Positions 1 to 7,724 of a stretch of 11,691 nucleotides of DNA are shown in pieces. A program made the position numbers and the translations under genes. The notes beneath the pieces were generated by a model. That model made no database searches. It was not told the origin of the DNA and was given only the letters and a program-made list of their open reading frames with translations. This stretch comes from CADEED01 sp036677145 (lineage in GTDB: Bacteria > Pseudomonadota > Gammaproteobacteria > Steroidobacterales > Steroidobacteraceae), in NCBI GenBank assembly GCA_036677145.1, contig JAKFFF010000067.1:1-11691 (forward strand), given 5' to 3'. The stretch's first letter is position 1, and each line of letters opens with the position of its first letter.

Positions 1-690
1 GAGCGCATCCGCAAGGCGCATCCCGGGCTGCAGCTCGTGGCCGGAAACATCGTGACGGCCGAGGCGGCGAAGGCACTGGTGGACGCCGGCGTCGACGGCG
101 TGAAGGTGGGCATCGGCCCCGGCTCCATCTGCACGACCCGCGTGGTCGCGGGTGTCGGCGTGCCGCAGGTCACGGCGGTCTCGACGGTCGCGGAGGCGCT
201 GGCGAAGTCGGACGTGCCGCTCATCTCGGACGGCGGCATCCGCTATTCCGGCGACGTGGCCAAGGCGATCGCGGCCGGGGCGCACACGGTCATGATCGGC
301 GGGCTATTTGCCGGCACCGAGGAGTCGCCGGGCGAGGTCGAGCTGTACCAGGGAGCCTCCTACAAGTCTTACCGCGGCATGGGCTCGCTCGGCGCGATGT
401 CGCAACGGCACGGATCCAGCGACCGCTATTTCCAGGACACCGTCGAGGAGCTCGAGAAACTGGTGCCCGAAGGGGTGGAGGGGCGGGTCCCGTACAAGGG
501 GAGCCTGGTCACCATCCTGCACCAGCTCGCGGGCGGCGTGCGGGCCGCGATGGGATACACCGGCAGCCACGACATCGACGAGATGCGCACGCGCCCCGTG
601 TTCGTGCGCATCACCGGCGCGGGCGTGCGCGAGAGCCACGTGCACGACGTGAGCATCACGAAAGAAGCCCCCAACTACCGGATCGGCTGA
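1..690 (+). CDS. guaB: IMP dehydrogenase, C-terminal part (5' end outside window)
   Basis: This enzyme oxidises IMP to XMP with NAD+, the committed step of guanine nucleotide synthesis in the cytosol. The frame is open from base 1, so the gene begins upstream; 229 of about 490 residues are present, covering the second half of the catalytic barrel. The loop GIGPGSICTTR carries the catalytic cysteine (codon 130-132). It is followed by the IMP phosphate-binding DGGIR, the GTEESPGE segment, YRGMGSLGAM, the mobile flap with the catalytic Arg-Tyr pair (DRYFQ), and the typical C-terminus ESHVHDVSITKEAPNYRIG. The regulatory CBS domains would lie upstream and cannot be checked. The TGA stop shares its last base with the ATG of guaA, the classic guaBA arrangement. 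Identification is certain; only the missing 5' part is open. Confidence 0.97.
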   Translation, partial: ERIRKAHPGLQLVAGNIVTAEAAKALVDAGVDGVKVGIGPGSICTTRVVAGVGVPQVTAVSTVAEALAKSDVPLISDGGIRYSGDVAKAIAAGAHTVMIGGLFAGTEESPGEVELYQGASYKSYRGMGSLGAMSQRHGSSDRYFQDTVEELEKLVPEGVEGRVPYKGSLVTILHQLAGGVRAAMGYTGSHDIDEMRTRPVFVRITGAGVRESHVHDVSITKEAPNYRIG

Positions 691-2285
691 TGGCAGCGCG
701 CATGCAGGCTGCCGCGGCCGACATCCACGCACACCGGATCCTGATCCTCGACTTCGGCGCGCAGTACACGCAGCTGATCGCGCGGCGCGTGCGCGAGATC
801 GGCGTCTATTGCGAGATCCTGCCCTGGGACTGCGGCGACGACGCCGTCCGCCAGTTCGGCGCGCGCGGCGTCGTGCTCTCCGGCGGTCCGGAGTCCGTCA
901 TCGGCGAAAAGCCGCCGGCAGCGCCGGGCGCCGTGTTCGAGCTCGGCGTGCCGGTGCTCGGCATCTGTTACGGCATGCAGACGATGGCCGCGCAGCTCGG
1001 CGGCCGGGTCGCGCCGTCCGCGCACCGCGAGTTCGGCTACGCAAGCGTGCGGCGCACGGGGGCATCCCGGCTGCTGGACGGCATCGCCGACGAGGGGGCC
1101 TTGGATCCCGCCTTGCTGGATGTGTGGATGAGCCACGGCGACCGCGTCGAGGCGCTGCCGCCGGGCTTCACGGCGATCGCCGCTACGGCGAACGCGCCGC
1201 TCGCGGCGATGGCGGACGACGCGCGGCGCTACTACGGCGTCCAGTTCCACCCCGAAGTCACTCACACGCGCGCCGGGCGCGCCATTCTCGAGCGGTTTGT
1301 GCGCGGCATCTGCGGCTGCGATGCGCTCTGGGACGCCGGCCACATCGTCGACGACGCCATCGCTCGCGTGCGCGGGCAGGTCGGCGGCGAGGGCGTGCTG
1401 CTCGGCCTGTCCGGCGGCGTCGACTCCTCGGTCGTCGCCGCGCTCCTGCACCGCGCGATCGGCGACCAGCTCACCTGCGTGTTCGTCGACCACGGCCTGC
1501 TGCGGCTCGGGGAGGGGGACCAGGTCATGGAAACCTTCGCGGCGCACCTCGGCATCCGCGTCATCCGCGTCGACGCCGCAGATCGCTTCTTCGCGGCGCT
1601 CGAGGGCGAAGAGGACCCGGAACGCAAGCGCAAGGTCATCGGCAGGCTCTTCATCGACGTGTTCGAGGAGGAGTCGAAGCGGCTGGCCGGCGTCAAGTGG
1701 CTGGCGCAGGGCACGATCTATCCCGACGTCATCGAATCCGCGGGCGCGAAGACCGGCAAGGCCCACGTGATCAAGTCGCACCACAACGTCGGCGGGCTGC
1801 CGGAGCGCATGCACCTCTCGCTCCTCGAGCCACTGCGCGAGCTGTTCAAGGACGAGGTGCGCCGGATCGGCCTCGAGCTCGGGCTGCCGCGCGAAATGGT
1901 GTTCCGGCACCCGTTCCCGGGGCCCGGCCTCGGCGTGCGCATCCTCGGTCGCGTGAGCCGCGAGGCGGCGGATCTCCTGCGCCGCGCGGACGCGATCTTC
2001 ATCGAGGAGTTGCGCGCGCACGGCCTGTACGACGCGGTCAGCCAGGCCATGGCGGTCTTCCTGCCGGTGCGGTCGGTCGCGGTGATGGGCGACGGCCGGC
2101 GCTACGACTGGGTCATAGCGCTGCGCGCCGTCGAGACCGTCGACTTCATGACCGCGCACTGGGCGCGTTTGCCTTACGAATTCCTGGACCTCGTCGCGCG
2201 GCGCATCGTCAACGAGGTCACCGGCGTATCGCGCGTCGTGTACGACGTCTCCGGCAAGCCGCCGGCGACGATCGAGTGGGAATGA
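690..2285 (+). CDS. guaA: GMP synthase (glutamine-hydrolysing)
   Basis: The enzyme converts XMP to GMP using ATP and ammonia released from glutamine, finishing the pathway begun by guaB. It has 531 residues, close to the usual 525. The N-terminal class I amidotransferase domain has nucleophile C93 in GICYGMQ and the His/Glu pair H187/E189 in QFHPEVTHT. The ATP pyrophosphatase domain follows, with the P-loop SGGVDSS at about 241-247. The C-terminal dimerisation domain ends in the family signature GKPPATIEWE. The ATG at 690 overlaps the guaB TGA by one base, implying translational coupling. A second in-frame ATG at 702 is an alternative start, because the family core (HRILILDFG) begins only at residue 15. 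No recognisable Shine-Dalgarno favours either start. All key residues are intact. Confidence 0.97.
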   Translation: MAARMQAAAADIHAHRILILDFGAQYTQLIARRVREIGVYCEILPWDCGDDAVRQFGARGVVLSGGPESVIGEKPPAAPGAVFELGVPVLGICYGMQTMAAQLGGRVAPSAHREFGYASVRRTGASRLLDGIADEGALDPALLDVWMSHGDRVEALPPGFTAIAATANAPLAAMADDARRYYGVQFHPEVTHTRAGRAILERFVRGICGCDALWDAGHIVDDAIARVRGQVGGEGVLLGLSGGVDSSVVAALLHRAIGDQLTCVFVDHGLLRLGEGDQVMETFAAHLGIRVIRVDAADRFFAALEGEEDPERKRKVIGRLFIDVFEEESKRLAGVKWLAQGTIYPDVIESAGAKTGKAHVIKSHHNVGGLPERMHLSLLEPLRELFKDEVRRIGLELGLPREMVFRHPFPGPGLGVRILGRVSREAADLLRRADAIFIEELRAHGLYDAVSQAMAVFLPVRSVAVMGDGRRYDWVIALRAVETVDFMTAHWARLPYEFLDLVARRIVNEVTGVSRVVYDVSGKPPATIEWE

Positions 2286-2430
2286 CTCGTTGCAGCGGTT
2301 CAGTGCTGCATGTCAGCCAAATCGCCTGAAGGACGGCTTCGGCTCCTACATTTTGGCGGACTGATGCCCACTATTGCCTTCAGCCTCACGACAGTAGTGT
2401 CCGGTCCTACGAGAGGAACGGACTGCAATC
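2286..2430 (+). other. Intergenic region between guaA and the sugar operon
   Basis: This 145-base gap is the longest without a gene in the window. It starts with a small inverted repeat (TGCAGC 2291-2296, GCTGCA 2305-2310, 8-base loop) lacking a T-tract, so it is at best a weak terminator. A second pair, CTGAAGG 2326-2332 and CCTTCAG 2377-2383, is separated by 44 bases. A stronger hairpin at 2399-2423 overlaps the ribosome binding site of the next gene and is listed separately. I see no convincing -35/-10 pair and no credible small gene. The gap suggests, but does not prove, that the operon has its own promoter here. Confidence 0.5.
2399..2423 (+). promoter_or_regulatory. Stem-loop enclosing the Shine-Dalgarno of the glucose dehydrogenase gene
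   Basis: The arms are GTCCG (2399-2403) with CGGAC (2419-2423) and TCCT (2405-2408) with AGGA (2414-2417), separated by a single G/A mismatch and closed by the 5-base loop ACGAG. That gives nine base pairs with a tight loop. The AGGA of the 3' arm is the only good ribosome binding sequence before the ATG at 2431; its 13-base spacing is somewhat long. Folding would hide it, so translation of the first gene of the operon could be controlled by opening this hairpin. There is no downstream T-run, which argues against a terminator. The pairing is seen directly; the regulatory role is inference. Confidence 0.45.
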
Positions 2431-3480
2431 ATGCTCGCGCTGACGGTGGTTCCGGGCGCTGCCCACTCGGCCCGCCTCGAGGAGTTGGCGGAGCCTGATC
2501 CTGCCGAAGGAGAGATCCTGATCCAGGCGCAGGCGCTGGGCGTCTGCGGCACCGATCGGGAGATCCTGAGTGGCGCCTATGGCAAGTCCCCGCCCGGTGC
2601 AGAGCGGCTGGTCCTCGGCCACGAGTCGCTTGGCCGGGTGCTCGATGCGCCGGCAGAAAGTGGTCTCGCGCGCGGCGATTGGGTTTGCTGCATCGTGCGC
2701 CACCCCGATCCCGTGCCCTGCGCGAGTTGCGCGGCCGGCGAATGGGACATGTGCCAGAACGGCCGCTACACCGAGCACGGCATCAAGGGCCTGCACGGCT
2801 TCGGCAGCGAGCGTTACCGCTTGCATCGTCGCTTCGTGGTGAAGGTCGATCCCGCGCTCGCGTCGCATGCGGTGTTGCTGGAACCGGCCAGCGTGGTGGC
2901 GAAAGCCTGGGACCACATCGTGCGCATCGGCCGGCGCGCCCTGTGGGCGCCGCGGCGCGTGCTGGTGACGGGCGCCGGACCGATCGGGTTGCTCGCGGCG
3001 CTTATCGGCAGGCAGCGCGGTCTCGACGTGCAGGTATTCGACCGCACCGAGGTGGGCCCTAAACCGCGCCTGGTCGCCGACCTCGGCGCGACCTATCACG
3101 TTGGGAAGATCGACAAGCTGGCGCCGGCGGATGTGGTGATCGAGTGCACCGGCGCACCGTCGCTGGTCATTGCCTGCATGCGGGCGGCGCGCGCCAACGG
3201 CATCGTCTGCCTTGCCGGCGTCTCATCCGGTGGCCGCACGATCCCTGTGGATGCGGGCCGCCTGAATCGCGAACTGGTGCTCGAAAACAACGTGGTCTTC
3301 GGGTCCGTCAATGCCAACCGGCTGCACTACGAGCAGGCTGCCGCCGCTCTCGCAAATGCCGATCCGGGCTGGCTGGAGCGGCTGATCACGCGGCGCTTTC
3401 CGCTGTCGCGGTGGAGCGAGGCACTGGAGCGTCGTCCCGGGGACGTCAAGACCGTGGTCACTTTTCCGGGGAACTCGTGA
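2431..3480 (+). CDS. Zinc-dependent glucose 1-dehydrogenase-like (medium-chain dehydrogenase)
   Basis: This is a medium-chain dehydrogenase/reductase of 349 residues, most like the glucose/galactose 1-dehydrogenases that oxidise aldose to aldonolactone with NAD(P)+ in the cytosol. Catalytic zinc ligands are visible: C39 in GVCGTD, H64-E65 in LGHES and E151 in LLEPASV. A cysteine cluster C97-x2-C100-x7-C108 sits in the structural-zinc loop, within the family-typical segment HPDPVPCASCAAGEWDMC. The Rossmann motif GAGPIG is at 181-186. The segment VFGSVNANRLHYE near residues 289-301 is characteristic of glucose dehydrogenases rather than alcohol dehydrogenases. The second Rossmann strand ends VFDR (D204-R205), so NAD+, NADP+ or both are possible. 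The gene leads the operon, and its stop overlaps the next start. Exact substrate (glucose, galactose or another aldose) is not settled by sequence. Confidence 0.85.
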   Translation: MLALTVVPGAAHSARLEELAEPDPAEGEILIQAQALGVCGTDREILSGAYGKSPPGAERLVLGHESLGRVLDAPAESGLARGDWVCCIVRHPDPVPCASCAAGEWDMCQNGRYTEHGIKGLHGFGSERYRLHRRFVVKVDPALASHAVLLEPASVVAKAWDHIVRIGRRALWAPRRVLVTGAGPIGLLAALIGRQRGLDVQVFDRTEVGPKPRLVADLGATYHVGKIDKLAPADVVIECTGAPSLVIACMRAARANGIVCLAGVSSGGRTIPVDAGRLNRELVLENNVVFGSVNANRLHYEQAAAALANADPGWLERLITRRFPLSRWSEALERRPGDVKTVVTFPGNS

Positions 3481-4430
3481 GAGACATCACTCAGGAATTC
3501 GGGATCGTCGGCCTCGGTCGAATGGGAGGCGGGCTCGCGATGCAGGCTTTCTCCCAAGGCATGCGCGTCGCCGGCTACACGCTCGGCGGCGCGAGCAAGG
3601 AATTGGTCGACTGCGGCCTCGTGGAAGCCGCCACGCTCGAAGAGCTCGTCGCCAAGCTGGCTGCGCCGCGCGCGATCCTGCTCTACATACCCGCAGGAAG
3701 CGGTGTGGACGAAGTCATCGAGCAGCTCGCCGGAGTGCTGGATCCGGGCGACGTGATCGTCGACGGCGGCAACTCGTACTGGGGCGACTCGATACGCCGC
3801 GCGGAGCGCCTCGGTAAACGGCGCCTGTACTTCGTTGACGCCGGCACCTCCGGCGGAGTTGATGGCGCGCGCCACGGGGCATGCTTCATGGTGGGCGGGG
3901 AGCAAGCGGCCATCGAACGGGTCGAACCCATCCTCCGCGGCCTCGCGATTCCCGGCGGATATGTCCACGCCGGCCCGCCGGGCGCGGGGCACTTCACCAA
4001 GCTGGTCCACAACGGCATCGAGTTCGGCATGCTGCAGGCGATCGGCGAGGGGGTTGCCCTGTTGCAAGCCTATCCCGAGCAACTGCCGGTGGCCGACGTT
4101 CTTCGCTGCTGGCGGCACGGCTCGGTGATCCGGTCGTGGCTGGTGGACCTCATGGAGGAGGGCTATCGCGCGCACGGCGGGCTCGCCGACGTCCCGAGCC
4201 ACGTCGACGATACCGGGGAGGTCAATTGGCTCGTCGGCGACGCACTCCGGCTCGAGGTCCCGGTTCCGGTCATCGCCCAGGCAACGATGCAACTCCTGGT
4301 CTCGCGCGACCAACGCATGCCGTGGGCGCGGGCCATCGCGATCATGCGTCACGGGTTCGGTGGGCACCCGTTCGGTCCGGCGCCGGCCATCGCGCACAAG
4401 CGTCACGTCAGCCGTGTGGGACATCCGTGA
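3477..4430 (+). CDS. gnd: 6-phosphogluconate dehydrogenase, decarboxylating, short (GndA/YqeC-like) type
   Basis: The family converts 6-phosphogluconate to ribulose 5-phosphate and CO2 with reduction of NAD(P)+. The protein has 317 residues, matching the short type rather than the roughly 470-residue enterobacterial form. Visible motifs are the dinucleotide fold GIVGLGRMGG (9-18), VDGGNSYWGDS (95-105), the substrate signature VDAGTSGGVDG (120-130) and the catalytic helix GAGHFTKLVHNG with K175 and N179, then E191. The C-terminal half has VNWLVGDAL and ends near GFGGHPFG. The GTG at 3477 overlaps the previous TGA, and GGGGA lies 4 bases upstream; the frame is open further upstream, but only inside the preceding gene. 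The strand that normally ends in an Asp (NAD) or Asn-Arg (NADP) reads GYTLGGAS, so cofactor preference is unclear. Its partner here makes gluconolactone, but no gluconate kinase is present. Confidence 0.92.
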   Translation: MRDITQEFGIVGLGRMGGGLAMQAFSQGMRVAGYTLGGASKELVDCGLVEAATLEELVAKLAAPRAILLYIPAGSGVDEVIEQLAGVLDPGDVIVDGGNSYWGDSIRRAERLGKRRLYFVDAGTSGGVDGARHGACFMVGGEQAAIERVEPILRGLAIPGGYVHAGPPGAGHFTKLVHNGIEFGMLQAIGEGVALLQAYPEQLPVADVLRCWRHGSVIRSWLVDLMEEGYRAHGGLADVPSHVDDTGEVNWLVGDALRLEVPVPVIAQATMQLLVSRDQRMPWARAIAIMRHGFGGHPFGPAPAIAHKRHVSRVGHP

Positions 4431-5869
4431 CCGTCAACTTCGAGTGCAATCTCGCTGCGACGCCGGCTCCGCTCGCGCATGCGTGGGAGCACACCGTGGG
4501 CAGCGGCCGCGCGCTGCTCGCGCTCCGCGCCGACTGGCGCGAGCACCTGCGCCGCGCTCACGACGACCTCGGGTTCCGGCATGTCCGCTTTCACGGCATG
4601 CTCGACGACGACATGGGAACGCTGATCTGCCAGAACGAGGAGTTCCTCTACTCGTTCTTCAATGTAGACAGCATCTTCGACCACCTGTTGTCGATCGGCA
4701 TGCAGCCATTCGCCGAATTGTCCTTCATGCCGGCTACGCTCGCTTCCGGCGGCGAGACGGTGTTTCGCTTTCAGGGAAACGTGACGCCGCCGAAGGACTA
4801 CCGCCAGTGGGCTGCGTTGATCGACAAGCTGGTGCGGCACTGGGTCGAGCGCTATGGTCCGCGCGAAGTGAGGGAGTGGTGCCTGGAAGTGTGGAACGAG
4901 CCCAACCTCACGGCTTTCTGGACCGGCGGGGAGCAGGGGTACTACGAGCTCTATCGAACGACGGCCGAAGCGATCAAGAACATCGATCCGCAGCTCCAGG
5001 TGGGCGGTCCGTCGAGCGCGCAGAACGCCTGGATTCCCCAGTTTCTCGCCTTTTGCGACGAGAATCGGCTGCCCGTGGATTTCCTGACCACGCACTATTA
5101 CCCGACCGATGCGTTTGGGACGATCGGCGCGGACACGCTGACGCAACTCGAACATGCGCCGCGCGACGTGATGCGTCAGCGCGCCGAAGAGGCGCATGCC
5201 CAGGCGCGCGGGCTGCCGCTGTACTACACCGAATGGAACGTCAGTTCCAATCCACGTGACCCGCTCCACGACCAGTCGTTTGCCGCGGCCTTCGCCGCGA
5301 ACATCGCACTGTCGGTCGATCCGCTGGTGTCCGGCTACAGTTTCTGGACTTTCACCGACATCTTCGAGGAGAACTATTTTCCGAGCGTGCCTTTTCACGG
5401 CGGCTTTGGCCTGTTGAACCTGCACGGCATCCCGAAGCCGGTCTATCGTGCTTTCGAGCTGCTGCATGGCCTGGGCGACCGGCTGTACCCGGTGCAAGGC
5501 GGCCACGACACCGTCGACGTCCGGGTTGGCGGAGGTGAGAGCTGCGTGACGGCATTCGTCACGAACTACGCGATGCCGCGCCACGCCATCGCCGCGGAAT
5601 CGGTGCGCGTCTGCCTGGTCAACGCGCCGCAGCCGGTGTCCGCGCTGCTGTCGCGCATCGATGACGACCACGTCAATCCGCGACGCGCGTGGCAACAGAT
5701 GGGCGAGCCCGGTTACCCGAGCCCGCGCCAGGTCGAGACCCTGCTCGCCGAGTCCGCCCTGCGCCCGCAACCGCATCCGTTGAGCGTTTCCGAGGGTCGC
5801 ATCGAGTTCGACATTGCGATGCCGCCGCAATCGGTCGCCGCGCTCAGGATCGGGTTCGCTGGCTCGTAG
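4427..5869 (+). CDS. GH39-family glycosidase (beta-xylosidase-like)
   Basis: This is a retaining glycoside hydrolase of 480 residues resembling family GH39, whose known members are mainly beta-xylosidases and alpha-L-iduronidases. The N-terminus matches the family opening (HTVGSGRALLALRADW, then GFRHVRFHGMLDDDMG). The acid/base Glu is E158 in WNEPN and the nucleophile is E269 in YYTEWN; these positions agree well with characterised GH39 xylosidases. The barrel ends around the GYSFWTFTDIFEE segment, and a beta-sandwich-like tail follows (about 350-480). The GTG at 4427 overlaps the preceding stop as GTGA, and the family opening begins within about 20 residues of it. I see no signal peptide, so the enzyme appears cytosolic and would act on imported or internally made oligosaccharides. 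Family assignment is strong; substrate is unknown. Confidence 0.88.
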   Translation: MTVNFECNLAATPAPLAHAWEHTVGSGRALLALRADWREHLRRAHDDLGFRHVRFHGMLDDDMGTLICQNEEFLYSFFNVDSIFDHLLSIGMQPFAELSFMPATLASGGETVFRFQGNVTPPKDYRQWAALIDKLVRHWVERYGPREVREWCLEVWNEPNLTAFWTGGEQGYYELYRTTAEAIKNIDPQLQVGGPSSAQNAWIPQFLAFCDENRLPVDFLTTHYYPTDAFGTIGADTLTQLEHAPRDVMRQRAEEAHAQARGLPLYYTEWNVSSNPRDPLHDQSFAAAFAANIALSVDPLVSGYSFWTFTDIFEENYFPSVPFHGGFGLLNLHGIPKPVYRAFELLHGLGDRLYPVQGGHDTVDVRVGGGESCVTAFVTNYAMPRHAIAAESVRVCLVNAPQPVSALLSRIDDDHVNPRRAWQQMGEPGYPSPRQVETLLAESALRPQPHPLSVSEGRIEFDIAMPPQSVAALRIGFAGS

Positions 5870-5890
5870 GCGCCGCGAGGCGCATCCATC

Positions 5891-7195
5891 GTGGCCCCCG
5901 ATTCGATCACACCGGCGCAGGATGAGTTGCTCACGAGGCTGCAGCGGGACTCGTTCACCTACTTCATCCACAAGACGAACCTGGAGAACGGGCTGGTGCT
6001 CGACAAGTCGCGCGAGAACTGGCCGGCCAGCATTGCCGCCGTCGGGTTCGCGCTCGCGACCTATCCGGGCGGGGTCGAATGCGGTTTCATGACCCGCGAC
6101 GAAGCGATCGTGAGGACGCTCGCGACGTTGCGGTTCTTTGAAAGCTCACCGCATGGCCCGGAACCCGATGCCACCGGTTGCAGGGGCTTCTACTATCATT
6201 TTCTCGACATGACGAGCGGCCGGCGTGCCTGGCGCTGCGAGCTGTCGAGCGTCGATACCGCGTTCCTGCTTGCCGGCATGCTCGCTGCCGCCGCGTACTT
6301 TCGCCGCGAGACGGAAGAAGAGGACGAAATCCGCAGGCGCGCAGACGCGTTGTACCGCAGAGCCGACTGGCAGTGGATGCAGAACGGAGAAGCCGCGTTG
6401 AGCCACGGCTGGACCCCGGAAAAGGGCTTTCTGCGCTATCGATGGCAGGGTTACGACGAGGCTCTCCTGCTCTACGTGCTCGGGCTGGGATCGCCCACAT
6501 TTCCCCTGCCTGCGGAGAGCTACCAGGCGTGGTTGTCGACCTACAAATGGAAAAGAATCTACGGGATCGAGTTCCTTTACGCAGGGCCGTTGTTCATCCA
6601 TCAACTCTCGCACGTGTGGGTCGACTTCCGTGGCATTCGTGACGAGTTCATGCGCCAGCACGAACTGGATTACTTCGAGAACAGCCGGCGCGCGGCCCTG
6701 GTGCAGCAGCAATACGCGATCCGCAATCCGCACGAGTTCGAGCATTACGACGAGCTCTGCTGGGGCATCACCTCCAGCGACGGCCCCGGCCCGCGGACGC
6801 TGCGGGTCGACGGCATCGAGCGGGTGTTCTACGACTACATCGCCCGCGGCGCGCCGTACGGACCCGATGACGGGACGCTGGCGCCCTGGGCGGTGATCGC
6901 GTCATTGCCATTCGCGCCGGAAATCGTCCTGTCCACGATCCAGAACTACGAGCGAATGCAATTGAACGAGTCCCAGCAGTACGGCTACAAGGCCACCTTC
7001 AACCCGACGTTCCCGGCGCAGCCGAAGCACGAATACGGCTGGGTGTCGCCCTATCATTTCGGCATCAACCAGGGGCCCATCGTCAACATGATCGAGAACT
7101 ACCGCTCCGGATTCCTGTGGTCGTTGATGCGCCAATGTCCGTATCTCGTCACCGGACTGCGGCGCGCCGGGTTCTCCGGCGGATGGCTTCAGTGA
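5891..7195 (+). CDS. GH144/PF10091-type glucoamylase-like protein
   Basis: This 434-residue protein matches the glucoamylase-like family (COG5368/PF10091) that includes GH144 endo-beta-1,2-glucanases and the glycosidase domain of cyclic beta-1,2-glucan synthases. Conserved blocks along an all-helical barrel are YYHFLDM (101-107), ELSSVDTA (117-124), GWTPEKGF (173-180), GYDEALLLYVLGLGSP (187-202), HQLSHVWVDFRG (237-248), DYFENSRRA (260-268) and GINQGP (391-396). The start is GTG at 5891 with GAGG at 5877-5880 upstream, and the family core begins at about residue 13. No signal peptide is visible, unlike the exported versions often seen, so a cytosolic location is likely. Its stop overlaps the next gene. 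A glucan or oligoglucoside substrate is expected from the family; linkage specificity cannot be read from sequence alone. Confidence 0.85.
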   Translation: MAPDSITPAQDELLTRLQRDSFTYFIHKTNLENGLVLDKSRENWPASIAAVGFALATYPGGVECGFMTRDEAIVRTLATLRFFESSPHGPEPDATGCRGFYYHFLDMTSGRRAWRCELSSVDTAFLLAGMLAAAAYFRRETEEEDEIRRRADALYRRADWQWMQNGEAALSHGWTPEKGFLRYRWQGYDEALLLYVLGLGSPTFPLPAESYQAWLSTYKWKRIYGIEFLYAGPLFIHQLSHVWVDFRGIRDEFMRQHELDYFENSRRAALVQQQYAIRNPHEFEHYDELCWGITSSDGPGPRTLRVDGIERVFYDYIARGAPYGPDDGTLAPWAVIASLPFAPEIVLSTIQNYERMQLNESQQYGYKATFNPTFPAQPKHEYGWVSPYHFGINQGPIVNMIENYRSGFLWSLMRQCPYLVTGLRRAGFSGGWLQ

Positions 7196-7716
7196 CAAGA
7201 CTCCTGCTGAAGGTCTTTCCCGCGGGTCACCTGCTGATCAGCATTCTCTTCGTCGTGAGCGCATTCATGTTGCTCGCATTCGCCGGTCATGAGCTGTGGC
7301 AGGCCGCATTTCCGGCGAACGACAGCGGACTCGCAAGCCGGCTCGATGCCGTGCTGAACAGCATCGCGCTGCTCACGATCGCGGTGGCGGCACTTGAGCT
7401 GGGCCAGACGATCGTCGAGGAGGAAATCCAGCGCGAATCCCACATGAGCGCACCTTCGCGCGTGCGCCGGTTTCTGTCGCGGTTCCTGGTCGTGCTCGTC
7501 GTCGCGTTATCGATCGAGGCACTGGTTGCCGTGTTCCGGTTCAGCCGCGATGACCCGTCGCATCTTCCCTATGCGGCCGCGGTCGGCCTCATGGCGGCGG
7601 CCCTGCTGGCCGCGTGGGGCGTGTTCCTCAAGCTGAACCTAGGCGCCGAGATGCTAGAGCCCGAGGCGCTTGCGGCGGCAAAGGACGAGGACAGCAAGGT
7701 CGAGAAGGCCGGGTAG
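7183..7716 (+). CDS. Four-helix membrane protein of unknown function
   Basis: I do not recognise a named family. The 177-residue product has four hydrophobic segments at roughly 14-36, 55-75, 100-118 and 129-149. Between helices 2 and 3 lies a charged stretch (ELGQTIVEEEIQRESH), and the C-terminal tail is polar and acidic/lysine-rich (KDEDSKVEKAG). It is therefore likely an inner-membrane protein. Two starts are possible. ATG at 7183 overlaps the previous gene by 13 bases. GTG at 7192 overlaps by 4 bases as GTGA, like the other junctions in this operon, and has GGCGGATGG (7177-7185) about 6 bases upstream; it would shorten the protein by 3 residues. It is followed within 8 bases by a second membrane protein gene, so the two products may act together, but this is inference. 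Confidence 0.8.
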   Translation: MASVTRLLLKVFPAGHLLISILFVVSAFMLLAFAGHELWQAAFPANDSGLASRLDAVLNSIALLTIAVAALELGQTIVEEEIQRESHMSAPSRVRRFLSRFLVVLVVALSIEALVAVFRFSRDDPSHLPYAAAVGLMAAALLAAWGVFLKLNLGAEMLEPEALAAAKDEDSKVEKAG

Positions 7717-7719
7717 GAG
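7715..7719 (+). promoter_or_regulatory. Ribosome binding site of the DUF2254 gene
   Basis: AGGAG lies 5 bases before the GTG at 7725 and overlaps the stop codon of the preceding gene (TAG 7714-7716). It fixes the GTG as the start, although the reading frame is open further upstream. An ATG at 7720 is out of frame. Confidence 0.7.
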
Positions 7720-7724
7720 ATGGT

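Noticed and set aside
675..2159. Long open frame on the minus strand opposite guaA
   Set aside because: It lies wholly antisense to a certain gene, its protein is Arg/Ala/Asp/His-rich with no motif, and such frames are expected from high GC at third codon positions.
2396..2423. Possible insertion-sequence terminal repeat (AGTGTCCGG-like end)
   Set aside because: It vaguely resembles some element ends, but there is no transposase, no partner inverted repeat at a distance and no target duplication.
2286..2430. Intrinsic terminator after guaA
   Set aside because: The TGCAGC/GCTGCA hairpin has only six pairs and no T-tract. The later hairpin overlaps a ribosome site instead.
2310..2498. Small plus-strand frame in the gap before the dehydrogenase
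   Set aside because: It runs into the dehydrogenase gene in another frame, lacks a ribosome site and has no recognisable feature. A leader peptide is possible but unsupported.
4403..5971. Long minus-strand frame opposite the GH39 gene
   Set aside because: The GH39 frame carries all catalytic motifs; the opposite frame has none and crosses gene borders.
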